64,000 nt of DNA from Marinobacter adhaerens HP15 (GTDB lineage Bacteria; Pseudomonadota; Gammaproteobacteria; Pseudomonadales; Oleiphilaceae). The notes beneath the pieces were generated by a model that searched no databases, was not told where the DNA came from, and was given only the letters and a program-made list of their open reading frames with translations. Made by a program: the position numbers and the translations under genes. The number at the start of each line of letters is the position of its first letter. The first letter of the stretch is position 1. Where the stretch lies: positions 1,426,001 to 1,490,000 of the forward strand of contig NC_017506.1 in the NCBI RefSeq assembly GCF_000166295.1, written 5' to 3'. This document shows, piece after piece, positions 55,288 to 63,999 of this stretch.

Positions 55288-57480
55288 TTACTGCTGCAGG
55301 CCCGCCCTGGCTGCACGCGCCGCGTGCAGCTTCCGGTAGCTCTCGATCAACCGCTGATGCTTCTCCAGCCCATCCAGTTGCATGTTCGTGGTTTCCAGGC
55401 CGTGGAAACGAACGCTGCCATCCACTGAGCCAACAACAGCTTCCATGGTTTCCTTGCCGAACATGCGGGTGAAGTTGGTTATGTAGTCGCCCAGCTCCAT
55501 TTCGTCGTCAAGGGTGACTTCGAGAACCGCATACATCGCTCGGTAGAAAAGGCCGCGCTCAACGGTGTTGTCGTTGAACTGAAGGAACATGTCGACGAAT
55601 TCCAGGGCTTCTTCATGCCACTGCAGGGCAAGGCAGATCAGGATCTTCAGCTCAAGGATCGTGAGTTGGCCCCAGATGGTGTTTTCATCGAACTCCACGC
55701 CGATCAGGGTGATGATCGTCATGTAGTTGTCCAGCTGGCTGGCTTCCAGGCGCTCCACCAGATCGGCCAATTGCTCATCGTCCAGGCGGTGCAGGTTGAG
55801 GATGTCTTCCCGATAGTCCAAAGCCATGTTGGTGTTGTCCATTATCAGGTCTTCCACCGGATACACCTCGGAATAGCCTGGAACCAGGATTCGGCAGACC
55901 GGCGCGCCCAGTTCCTCATAGACGGCGACATAGACTTCCTTGCCCAGCTCCTCGAGGATACCGAACAGACACTCGGCTTCCTCGGCGTTGGTGCCGGAAA
56001 AATCCCATTCAACAAAATCATAATCGGACCTGGCGCTGAAGAACCGCCAGGACACCACGCCTGTGGAATCGATAAAGTGCTCCACAAAGTTGTTTGGCTC
56101 GGTCACTGCCAGGCTGTTGAAGGTGGGCGCCGGCACATCGTTGAGGCCCTCGAAGCTGCGGCCCTGCAGGAGTTCCGTCAGGCTTCGCTCAAGGGCCACT
56201 TCAAAGCTCGGGTGAGCGCCGAAAGAGGCGAACACGCCGCCCGTTCGCGGGTTCATCAGGGTAACGCACATTACCGGGAACTGGCCGCCGAGGGAGGCGT
56301 CCTTTACCAGAGTCGGGAAACCCTGGGCTTCCAGGGCTTCAATGCCTTCCAGGATGTTCGGGTATTTTTCCAGTACCTCCCGGGGCACGTCCGGAAGTGC
56401 AATCTCCTCTTCGATAATCTGCTTCTTTACCGCCCGTTCGAAAATCTCCGACAGACACTGAACCTGTGCTTCGTTCAGGGTATTGCCCGCACTCATGCCG
56501 TTGCTGAGAAACAGGTTCTCAATCAGGTTGGAGGGGAAATACACCACCTCGCCATCCGATTTTCGCACGTAGGGCAGGGAGACAATGCCCCGGTCGGCTC
56601 TGCCGGAGTTGGTATCAATCAGGTTGGAGCCGCCAAGCTCGCCGTCCGGGTTGTAGATGGCGAGGCAGTGGTCATCCAGAATACCTTCCGGCAGCTCGTC
56701 GTTGGGGCCCGGCTTGAACCACTTTTCGTTCGGGTAGTGGACGAAGTCGCTGTTGGCGATGTCCTCACCAAAGAACTGATCGTTGTAGAAAAAGTTGCAG
56801 CTGAGCCGCTCGATAAATTCGCCCAGGGCAGAGCACAGGGCGCTTTCCTTGGTAGCTCCCTTGCCATTGGTGAAGCACATGGGTGAGGCAGCATCGCGAA
56901 TGTGCAGGGACCACACGTGCGGCACAATGTTCCGCCAGGAGGCAATCTCGATCTTCATGCCTAAGTCTTCAAGGATGCCAGTCATGTTGGCGATGGTCTG
57001 CTCCAGGGGCAGGTCCTTGCCTTCGATAAAGGTCTGGGTGCCGCCTTCCGGCTGGGTCATCAGCAGTGCCTGGGCGTCCGCGTCCAGGTTCTCGACGGTT
57101 TCAATCTCGAAGGTCGGGCCGGTCTGGACCACTTTTTTCACGGTGCAGCGGTCGATCGAGCGCAGGATGCCCTGGCGGTCTTTCTCCGAAATGTCCTCGG
57201 GCAGTTCCACGGAGATCTTGAAGATCTGGTTGTATCGGTTTTCCGGGTCCACGATGTTGTTCTGGGACAGGCGGATATTCTCGGTGGGAATGTCCCGTGC
57301 CAGGCAGTAGACCCGGACAAAGTAGGCTGCACACAGGGCAGAGGAGGCCAGGAAGTAGTCGAACGGGCTGGGCGCCGAGCCGTCGCCCTTGTAGCGAATC
57401 GGCTGGTCCGTTACGACGGTGAAATCGTCAAACTTGGCTTCAAGTCTGAGGTTCTCGAGAAAGTTGACGTTGATTTCCAT
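55288..57480 (-). CDS. ycaO: OsmC-YcaO fusion protein
   Basis: A 730-residue protein. Residues 1-145 are an OsmC-like domain with both redox cysteines (Cys50 in 'LASSALCAAYF', Cys112 in 'SIDRCTVKKVV'). Residues about 165-730 align along their whole length with E. coli YcaO: 'ASWRNIVPHVWSLHIRDAAS', 'CFTNGKGATKESALCSALGE', 'HYPNEKWFKPGPNDELPEG', 'LFLSNGMSAGNTLNEAQVQ', 'GAHPSFEVALERSLTELLQG'. YcaO proteins activate amide carbonyls with ATP; the E. coli member is linked to RimO-dependent methylthiolation of ribosomal protein S12. The added OsmC (thiol peroxidase-like) domain is unexplained. Same strand as the CDGSH-GltB gene. Confidence 0.9.
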   Translation of the reverse strand: MEINVNFLENLRLEAKFDDFTVVTDQPIRYKGDGSAPSPFDYFLASSALCAAYFVRVYCLARDIPTENIRLSQNNIVDPENRYNQIFKISVELPEDISEKDRQGILRSIDRCTVKKVVQTGPTFEIETVENLDADAQALLMTQPEGGTQTFIEGKDLPLEQTIANMTGILEDLGMKIEIASWRNIVPHVWSLHIRDAASPMCFTNGKGATKESALCSALGEFIERLSCNFFYNDQFFGEDIANSDFVHYPNEKWFKPGPNDELPEGILDDHCLAIYNPDGELGGSNLIDTNSGRADRGIVSLPYVRKSDGEVVYFPSNLIENLFLSNGMSAGNTLNEAQVQCLSEIFERAVKKQIIEEEIALPDVPREVLEKYPNILEGIEALEAQGFPTLVKDASLGGQFPVMCVTLMNPRTGGVFASFGAHPSFEVALERSLTELLQGRSFEGLNDVPAPTFNSLAVTEPNNFVEHFIDSTGVVSWRFFSARSDYDFVEWDFSGTNAEEAECLFGILEELGKEVYVAVYEELGAPVCRILVPGYSEVYPVEDLIMDNTNMALDYREDILNLHRLDDEQLADLVERLEASQLDNYMTIITLIGVEFDENTIWGQLTILELKILICLALQWHEEALEFVDMFLQFNDNTVERGLFYRAMYAVLEVTLDDEMELGDYITNFTRMFGKETMEAVVGSVDGSVRFHGLETTNMQLDGLEKHQRLIESYRKLHAARAARAGLQQ

Positions 57481-57573
57481 TGCAAAGAGTCCTGGATCGG
57501 AGAATTTGGCGCGCCATGGCTTCTAATGGCGGCCATTATCCAGTTTTTGCAGGTGTTCGTCTTGGTCGGTCTT

Positions 57574-58269
57574 CTACGGATGATGTAACGCCAGCTCCAC
57601 GGCTCGGGCGGCGTGAATCTCCGTGGTGTCGTAAAGTGGAACCTCAGTGTCGGCCTGGCTGATCAGCAATCCGATCTCGGTGCAGCCGAGAATGACCGCC
57701 TGGGCCCCGCGCCCCGAAAGCGACGAAACGATATCCAGGTAGGTGTGGCGCGAGTCAGGCTTGATCTCGCCCTGGCAAAGCTCTTCGTAGATAACACGGT
57801 GCACCTCATCCCGCTGGCTTTCATCCGGGGTGAGAACGTCGATACCGGCCGCCTCCAGTCGTTCCCTGTAGAACGCCTGCTCCATCGTAAAGCGGGTGCC
57901 CAGCAGGCCTGCTCGGGTCACACCCTCTTTCTTCAGTAACTGCGCGGTGGCATCCGCGATGTGTAGCAATGGAATCCCGATCGCCTGTTCGATCTCCGGA
58001 GCAACCTTGTGCATGGTGTTGGTACCGATCACCAGGAAATCCGCGCCGGCCTTCTGAACTGACAGAGCGGCCCCGGTAAGAATGTCGGCAGTGGCCGGCC
58101 AGTCGCCTTTGTGTTGTAGCGCTTCAATCTCGGCGAAATCCACGCTGAAGAGCACCAGTTTGGCTGAATGCAGCCCGCCCAGGCGGTTTTTAACGCCCTC
58201 GTTGATAAGCCGGTAATAGGTTTGCGTGGATTCCCAGCTCATGCCGCCGAGAAGGCCAATGGTTTTCAT
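57574..58269 (-). CDS. Aspartate/glutamate racemase family protein
   Basis: A 231-residue cofactor-independent racemase. 'IGLLGGMSWESTQTYYRLIN' at the start, 'IGTNTMHKVAPEIEQAIGIP' (first site, where a Thr replaces the usual Cys) and 'VILGCTEIGLLISQ' (second catalytic Cys) are visible. With one catalytic Cys replaced it resembles the YgeA/aspartate racemase subgroup, in which amino acid specificity is broad; activity is uncertain. ATG at 58269. It lies 93 bases upstream of the OsmC-YcaO gene on the same strand. Confidence 0.84.
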   Translation of the reverse strand: MKTIGLLGGMSWESTQTYYRLINEGVKNRLGGLHSAKLVLFSVDFAEIEALQHKGDWPATADILTGAALSVQKAGADFLVIGTNTMHKVAPEIEQAIGIPLLHIADATAQLLKKEGVTRAGLLGTRFTMEQAFYRERLEAAGIDVLTPDESQRDEVHRVIYEELCQGEIKPDSRHTYLDIVSSLSGRGAQAVILGCTEIGLLISQADTEVPLYDTTEIHAARAVELALHHP

Positions 58270-58473
58270 ATATGAAATCCCAGAACAGAGTTTCCAACGA
58301 CTCTAGCACAGTCTAGTGCGGTCGAATGCGCGTTACCGTCCATCTCTATTTATGCCGGCTTGTCGTCCATACCAACCGTTTATCTCACGCTTCCTTGGAG
58401 ATTCTCCATCCGTGTGAAAGTCCGTGCTTCCGGGTATTCCACCCCTGAATTCATTCACTTGGAGATCATTGAA

Positions 58474-59238
58474 ATGAACCCGTTAGCGACTCACCTTGCC
58501 CTCCGGTCAAGGCTCACTTTTACAGCACTTGTCTTGTGTATTCTTGCAGGCCCTGTCAGCGCCTCCGACTGGGACGCAAGCCTTGGCCTTTCGGGCGGCT
58601 CTATCCAGCGCCATGTAAAGGGGGAGAATGATCAGCATGTCGTCGTACCTTATGCCGATCTGCGGTGGGGGATGATGATGGCAAACCCGGAAGGTATCGG
58701 GCTTGTTACCTCGCCCACGTCTTCTAGCAAGCTCAAGGTGATGGTGCAGTTACGCCAGTCTGTGTTCGACCCGGATGATAACAAGGTGCTGGCAGCACTG
58801 GACGACCGGGATGACACCGGTGAGTTACTGATCAAATGGGGGCAGGCGACCCCCTGGGTTGATCTTGCCATTTTTGCGTCGGCCGATGTGTTGGACCGGC
58901 ATGGCGGCCATGAATGGGGTATTGCAGTATCGCGCGAATTGCCCGCATGGGGGGGTGCGCTGGTGCCAAGCATTGACGTGCGTCAGCAATCGCGAAGGCT
59001 GGTTGATTACTACTACGGCGTTAGCCAGCAAGAGGCGTCTGCAAACATTGCGGCATACGAAGGAGAGAAATCGGTCGTAATGCGGACGTCGGTCTCTCAC
59101 GTCCAGAAACTGGGTAGCGATTGGCATTCGGTGTTCGCGTTTGGTTATGAACATCTTGGCGACGGAGCTGGCGAAAGTTCAATCGTGGAGCGCAAGGGCT
59201 TCTGGTCTGGTGGTGTTGCAATCTTTTATCAGTTCTAG
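58474..59238 (+). CDS. MipA/OmpV family outer membrane protein
   Basis: A 254-residue exported barrel protein: signal peptide (about 11-31, ending VSASD), then strands with the family's 'SWDASLGLSGGS'-like opening and 'RLVDYYYGVSQQEA', a hallmark of MipA/OmpV proteins, and a terminal 'WSGGVAIFYQF' ending in Phe. MipA relatives scaffold peptidoglycan enzymes or respond to envelope stress. The ATG 58474 has GGAG about nine bases upstream; the frame is open from 58360. It heads a cluster with a membrane protein and a LytS/LytTR two-component pair, which likely regulates it. Confidence 0.82.
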   Translation: MNPLATHLALRSRLTFTALVLCILAGPVSASDWDASLGLSGGSIQRHVKGENDQHVVVPYADLRWGMMMANPEGIGLVTSPTSSSKLKVMVQLRQSVFDPDDNKVLAALDDRDDTGELLIKWGQATPWVDLAIFASADVLDRHGGHEWGIAVSRELPAWGGALVPSIDVRQQSRRLVDYYYGVSQQEASANIAAYEGEKSVVMRTSVSHVQKLGSDWHSVFAFGYEHLGDGAGESSIVERKGFWSGGVAIFYQF

Positions 59239-59249
59239 GAGCAAACGAC

Positions 59250-59927
59250 ATGAAGCTGTGTTTCTCATCTCGTGAACGAACGGGAGGGCTTGCCGGTATC
59301 CTTGCCGGATTAACGTTTCTGTTCGGGATGGTCTTTTACCTCGCGCTCTTGACGGAAGTTCAGTTCGGGAATCTATCGGCAGACATCACTTCCCAGCTCA
59401 TTTACCTGCAGGGGCACAGCGGTTTTCTGTATACATGGTATTTTGTTATTTACCTCGTGTTCGGCTTTGCGCTGCTCAACATGCAGTTCGGATTGTCGGC
59501 GTTGTTGCCGAGAACAACCCTGAGCCAAGCTGCATCGCTCGCGGCGTACCTGTGGGCAGGTCTCGTGATTTCAGCGGGGCTGGTGGCGACCGTAGGGCAT
59601 AATATGGTGATCACTCTTGCACAAGCCCATCCGGAACTCGCGCCGGGGGCCTTTGTGTCGCTCCATATAGTCGTCAACGGCCTAGGAGGCGGGAACGAAC
59701 TCGTAGGTGGCGTATGGCTGATTCTGGTTTTTTTTGCCTCACGGCAGAAACAGTCGTTGCCAGAGGCTATTCAGTGGAGCGCACTGTTGGTCGGTTTTGC
59801 CGGCACGGCTACTGCACTGCCGCAACTGGCAGGGTTCTGCGGTGCGGTATTCGGGCTTGGCGGCATTCTCTGGTTCGTGGCCACGGGTATGCATCTGGCT
59901 TTTAATGGAGCAGGGCAGACATCATGA
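59250..59927 (+). CDS. Uncharacterised six-helix membrane protein
   Basis: A 225-residue inner-membrane protein with about six hydrophobic segments (near 13-34, 60-85, 93-118, 135-162, 172-190 and 192-215). 'ATVGHNMVITLAQAHPELAP' and 'LHIVVNGLGGGNELVGGVWL' are loop or helix-edge sequences with conserved-looking Gly/Asn residues. I do not recognise the family firmly; it vaguely resembles DUF4386-type proteins. Its stop overlaps the kinase ATG by four bases (ATGA), so it may be a sensory partner of that two-component system. Confidence 0.65.
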   Translation: MKLCFSSRERTGGLAGILAGLTFLFGMVFYLALLTEVQFGNLSADITSQLIYLQGHSGFLYTWYFVIYLVFGFALLNMQFGLSALLPRTTLSQAASLAAYLWAGLVISAGLVATVGHNMVITLAQAHPELAPGAFVSLHIVVNGLGGGNELVGGVWLILVFFASRQKQSLPEAIQWSALLVGFAGTATALPQLAGFCGAVFGLGGILWFVATGMHLAFNGAGQTS

Positions 59928-60996
59928 TTACTGAGATTCAACGTCTCTGGCAGCGCCATGACCTGCTCCGAGATACCTTTCAGACGCTTGCAATCTGCTA
60001 CGCGATTTCGATGGTAATCTGGCTAACGGACGCGGGCGAGTTCTGGCTGACACTGCAGGTTGCTCTCGTATTCGGGGTGTCTTGCCTGTGTGCGATACGG
60101 GTCAGTGTTCATTATCTTGAAAACCGGACTTCCATATTGGTGGCCACGGTCATTGGCTACCTGGTGGGAGTCGTTATTGGCATCGTCCACTTGTTTTATC
60201 AGCTTTATGGCTCCTTCGAAGAAGTGCGGGAGGCGCCGGCTTCTGATCTTATACTCAAGATCCTGTTCAGTTTGTTGGTGACCTACGTTTTCTACAACTC
60301 ACATCGTTTGACCCGTAAACGTAGAGAACTACAGGCTCAACGAATGCGAACGCTTGAGCAGGAAAACAGCTGGCGGAATCCAACTATCAGGTGTTGCAAT
60401 CAAGAATTGAGCCGCACTTCCTATTCAACACACTCGCCAATATACGTGTACTCATTGACGTGCGACCGGAGACGGCGAAAACAGTTCTGGATGACCTTAC
60501 AGGGTTGCTCAGAGGTTCCATGACCAAGGCTGAGCGTCAGCTCATTCCTCTGTCTGAAGAGTTGGAGTTTGTGAAAGCTTACCTTTCGATACAGCGCACT
60601 AGAATGGGAGACAGATTGACCTTTGAAGTTGTCGTGCAGGATGACATCGCTGGAGTGAGCTGCCCGCCATTTACGCTGCAGCCGCTTGTTGAAAATTCGG
60701 TTATCCATGGCATTGAACCTAAACTTGAAGGCGGTCATATCCGGGTGCTGGTAGATGTTGGACCTGAGCGGTGCTGCGTTACCATCCGTGATACGGGGCT
60801 GGGATTGCGAAAGGATTCTCGTAAGAACAATGGCGTCGGGCATGGAATCGCCGTTGACAACATTCATCAGCGTTTGTCGCTGCTCTATGGAAAGAATGCA
60901 TCGCTGATACTGGCCAACCATACTGATGAAAAGGGCTCAGTAACCGGTTGCGTTGCTACGGTTCGGTGGCCGATTAATCCCGGGGACTCGCCATGA
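59924..60996 (+). pseudogene. LytS/AlgZ-type sensor histidine kinase, split by a one-base frameshift
   Basis: The first frame (from ATG 59924) encodes four membrane segments ('TLAICYAISMVIWLTDAG', 'VALVFGVSCLCAIRV', 'VATVIGYLVGVVIGIVHLFY', 'ILKILFSLLVTYVFYNSH') and a coiled stretch to 'MRTLEQEN', then goes out of frame. The second frame continues 'LAESNYQVLQSRIEPHFLFN' with the phospho-accepting His, and a full HATPase domain ('LQPLVENSVIHGIEPKLEGG', 'IRDTGLGLRKDSRKN'). Adding one A to the run at about 60361-60365 joins them into 357 residues. It is either a recent loss of function or a sequencing error. The cognate regulator overlaps its stop. Confidence 0.87.
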
Positions 60997-61745
60997 ACGT
61001 TATGGTTGTTGACGATGAACCCTTACTCAGATTTCACCTTCAGAAACTGCTCACGGATCTCTGGGATGAAGCAGAGCAGGTGATCTGTGTGGGGTCGGGC
61101 GTGGAAGCGGTCGAACGAATCAATGAAGTTGATGTGCATACCGTGTTTTTGGACATCAAGATGCCCGGTATGAGCGGCGTTGAGACAGCGGGTGTCCTGC
61201 GTGATATGGGATTTTCCGGGAACCTCGTATTTGTTACAGCCTACGATCAACATGCCTTGGAGGCATTTGAACATGAAGCGGTGGACTATCTGCTTAAACC
61301 CGTGCACGGAGACCGCTTGTATCAGTGCATTGAAAGACTGAGAAAGCGTGATGAAAGAACAGTGAAGTATGAGCTGGATGCTGCGCAGCTGAAACGCCTA
61401 ATGCCGGTTGCAGGCTCCAGCGAACTTCGCTGGATTAACGCCACCCGCGGCCAGCAGGTTCATGTTATACGGTTGGACGATGTCTGTTGCTTTATCGCCG
61501 AGGACAAGTACACAACAGTGGTGACCGAGAACGGGGAGTTCCTCATTCGCAAAACCATCAAAGAATTAACGGAAACCCTCGATGTTGATCAGTTTTGGCG
61601 TATTCATCGTGCGATCATAGTTCAGGTTGGCCGTATTTCCAGGGTGGAACGAGATGAAGAAGGACACTATGAGGTGTTTATGGATGGCATTGGCAGAAGA
61701 CTGCCGGTCAGTCGCAGCAATGCCCATCTCTTCAAGCAGATGTGA
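60993..61745 (+). CDS. LytTR-family response regulator (AlgR/LytR-like)
   Basis: A 250-residue regulator: an N-terminal receiver ('MVVDDEPLLRFHLQKLL'; phospho-accepting Asp54 in 'VFLDIKMPGMSGVETAG'; Thr and Lys in 'VFVTAYDQHAL' and 'YLLKPVHGDR') and a C-terminal LytTR DNA-binding domain ('VHVIRLDDVCCFIAEDKYTT', 'RIHRAIIVQVGRIS'). The ATG overlaps the kinase stop (ATGA). It probably controls the upstream MipA/membrane-protein genes; this is inferred from co-location. The pirin gene starts 17 bases after its stop. Confidence 0.92.
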   Translation: MNVMVVDDEPLLRFHLQKLLTDLWDEAEQVICVGSGVEAVERINEVDVHTVFLDIKMPGMSGVETAGVLRDMGFSGNLVFVTAYDQHALEAFEHEAVDYLLKPVHGDRLYQCIERLRKRDERTVKYELDAAQLKRLMPVAGSSELRWINATRGQQVHVIRLDDVCCFIAEDKYTTVVTENGEFLIRKTIKELTETLDVDQFWRIHRAIIVQVGRISRVERDEEGHYEVFMDGIGRRLPVSRSNAHLFKQM

Positions 61746-61762
61746 AGCTTAGGGAGCGATGC

Positions 61763-62674
61763 ATGAGCAATCTGATGAATTCTGTCGAACAGAGCTGTGA
61801 TTCGGCCGATGCGCCGTGCAGCGCCATTGAAGTCATTTTAAGCCCAAGGGTTGCTGATCTGGGCGGCTTTTCTGTGCGTCGCCTGTTGCCAACGGCAAAA
61901 CGGAAAATGGTCGGCCCCTGGATTTTCTTTGATGAGATGGGTCCGGCGGCATTTCCGGCCGGCGAGGGCATCAACGTATTGCCGCATCCGCACATTGGCA
62001 TTGCCACCGTAACCTACCTGTTTGAAGGCGAAATATTGCACCGGGATTCGGTGGGCAGCTACCAGCCCATCCAGCCGGGAGATATCAACTTGATGGTGGC
62101 CGGTAGTGGCATCGCCCATTCCGAGCGGGAGCGTCCTGAAATCACGGCCAAGGATCATCGTCTGCATGGGCTCCAGCTCTGGCTCGCCTTGCCGGAATCC
62201 CACGAGGAAACCGACCCCGCCTTTCATCATTATCCGGGCGATCAGATACCAGCCATCGACATTGACGGTGTCCCGGTCCGGGTAATGATCGGCAGTGCCT
62301 ATGGCGTGAGCTCACTGGTGCGCCAATTCAGCGACACGCTGTATCTTGAAGCTACCCTGAAAGCCGGTCAGACCCTGGAGTTGCCGGAGGCGACCGAACG
62401 GGCCGTCTATGTCGCCAGTGGTGCGTTGCGAGCTCACGGCTCCGAACTGCCTGCCCATAGCATGACGGTTTTTTCCCGAGGCTCCGGCGTTGAGGTCACT
62501 GCTACTGAAGAAACGCGTATCGCTGTGATCGGTGGTGAGCCCCTTGGTAAGCGGTTTATTGAGTGGAACTTTGTTTCTTCCACCAGAGCCAGAATCGAAA
62601 AGGCCAAAGAGGACTGGAGGGCCGGGCGGTTTGCCAAAGTCGTGGGTGATGAGGAAGCGTTTATTCCCTACTAG
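61763..62674 (+). CDS. Pirin family protein
   Basis: A 303-residue bicupin. The pirin domain is seen in 'VRRLLPTAKRKMVGPWIFFD', 'VLPHPHIGIATVTYLFEGEI' (two metal His), 'HRDSVGSYQPIQPGDINLM' and 'AGSGIAHSERERPE' (His, Glu), followed by the C-terminal cupin ('GEPLGKRFIEWNFVSSTRAR'). Some bacterial pirins are quercetinases; others affect pyruvate metabolism. The substrate here is unknown. ATG 61763 has GGGAG nine bases before it; an upstream ATG at 61742 overlaps the regulator stop and is less likely. Confidence 0.92.
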   Translation: MSNLMNSVEQSCDSADAPCSAIEVILSPRVADLGGFSVRRLLPTAKRKMVGPWIFFDEMGPAAFPAGEGINVLPHPHIGIATVTYLFEGEILHRDSVGSYQPIQPGDINLMVAGSGIAHSERERPEITAKDHRLHGLQLWLALPESHEETDPAFHHYPGDQIPAIDIDGVPVRVMIGSAYGVSSLVRQFSDTLYLEATLKAGQTLELPEATERAVYVASGALRAHGSELPAHSMTVFSRGSGVEVTATEETRIAVIGGEPLGKRFIEWNFVSSTRARIEKAKEDWRAGRFAKVVGDEEAFIPY

Positions 62675-62778
62675 GAGCTTGTCTCGGTTTTCCACTGGTG
62701 CCACGCCTTGTATCCAGGTGTCGACGTCTACAGTGTTAAGTAGAGCCACTTCTCAAAGAAGGAGGGGAGCCAGTATCC

Positions 62779-63024
62779 ATGGAGCCCGTCACCAAGAAAC
62801 CCTGTATCGACGTCTGCGAGTTCAACAAGAAGGCCATCTGCAAAGCCTGCGGCCGAACCCGTCAGGAGAAGAAAGAGTGGAAACAGCTGTCACCGGAACA
62901 GAAGCAGGCGATCTGGACACGTATTCTGGAGTCTCACGGCTCGGGTAAAGGAAAGAATCCCAAGGCATTGCGCGAGTTGTACGAGAAGGCCAAAAACAAG
63001 AAAAAGAAGAAAAAGAAGAGCTGA
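62779..63024 (+). CDS. DUF1289 small Fe-S-like Cys protein
   Basis: An 81-residue protein with 'PCIDVCEFNKKAICKACGRT', the four-cysteine pattern of DUF1289, followed by 'KEWKQLSPEQKQAIWTRILE' and a highly basic tail of eight Lys. Function unknown. The cysteines suggest a metal or Fe-S site. GGAGGGGAG about a dozen bases before the ATG supports the start. It is preceded by a 104-base gap with no visible feature and is convergent with the TonB receptor gene. Confidence 0.85.
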   Translation: MEPVTKKPCIDVCEFNKKAICKACGRTRQEKKEWKQLSPEQKQAIWTRILESHGSGKGKNPKALRELYEKAKNKKKKKKKS

Positions 63025-63075
63025 TCGCCGCGGAAATATTCGGGTTGCGGCGATCAGAGACCTCAGGGTGAAGTG

Positions 63076-63999
63076 TTAGAAACGATACTTGGCGTTTGCA
63101 TTCACAGTGCGCCGCTCGCCGTATCCGCAGTCTGCACCCTCGGAGCGACACCAGGTGATGTACTCTTCATCGGCCAGGTTCTTGGCATCGACGGTGAAGT
63201 CCCAGTTTTGCCAGGTGTAGCCAATCATGGCGTCGTAAAGGGTAACGGAAGGCACGACGGGCCCGCCGCCAGAACCAACGTTGTCTCCCACATATCGAAC
63301 TCCGGCACCGAACCGCCAGTTGCTGGCGATATAGAGCTGGTTCCACCAGGAAGCCTGACGCTCGGCTACATAGGGAAGACGGTTGCCGGTGCCATCGTCT
63401 TTGGCACTGATGTCGGTATACGCCAACTGGGTTTCGAAACGCTGCCAGCGTTTGTTCACCTGCAGCTCCCAGCCGTCGATCACGGCGCCGGTCTGCTCGA
63501 CACCTCCTGGCGTATTGCCATCACTGACGCGGTTCTCCTGGGTAATATCGAAATACGCGGCGCTTATGCCGAGGGACTGGTCCGGTGAAACATACTTCAC
63601 GCCAGCTTCCTGCTGGTCGCCGGTTGTCGGTTTCAGGGTATTAGCCTCGGGAGTGCCGTCGGTACCGAGGTTCATGCTGAAGGCTTCAGCGTAGCTGATG
63701 TACGGAGAAATCCCGTTTTCAAACCGGTACATCAGACCCGCGCGACCGGTAGTGGCTTCTTCATCACTGACGGTGTCTGATCCGGAGACGGCCAGGCTGC
63801 GGTTCTCGGCCCAGTCGTGGCGAAGGCCGGCGGAAACGACAACAGGGCCGATTTCAATGTGGTCGGCAACGTAGAGGCCAATCTGCTCAATCTCGTTGTC
63901 TGGCCGGTCGGATGGGTTGATGATGCTGTCATTCAGGTTGCCGTACTGTGGGTCGTAAACATCGAATGTTCCGCCCAGACCATAGCCGTAGAAGTAGTT
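63076..63999 (-). CDS. TonB-dependent siderophore receptor, C-terminal part
   Basis: The frame runs from the right edge of the window to a stop at 63076, giving about 307 residues of the C-terminal barrel. 'YFYGYGLGGTFDVYDPQYGN', 'SYAEAFSMNLGTDG', 'SLGISAAYFDITQENRVSDG', 'YTDISAKDDGTGNRLPYVAE' and the end 'GERRTVNANAKYRF' are typical of FhuA-like ferric-siderophore receptors. The plug and TonB box lie outside. There is no internal stop. The siderophore is not determinable, but hydroxamate-type is plausible by resemblance to FhuA. Confidence 0.87.
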   Translation of the reverse strand, partial: NYFYGYGLGGTFDVYDPQYGNLNDSIINPSDRPDNEIEQIGLYVADHIEIGPVVVSAGLRHDWAENRSLAVSGSDTVSDEEATTGRAGLMYRFENGISPYISYAEAFSMNLGTDGTPEANTLKPTTGDQQEAGVKYVSPDQSLGISAAYFDITQENRVSDGNTPGGVEQTGAVIDGWELQVNKRWQRFETQLAYTDISAKDDGTGNRLPYVAERQASWWNQLYIASNWRFGAGVRYVGDNVGSGGGPVVPSVTLYDAMIGYTWQNWDFTVDAKNLADEEYITWCRSEGADCGYGERRTVNANAKYRF

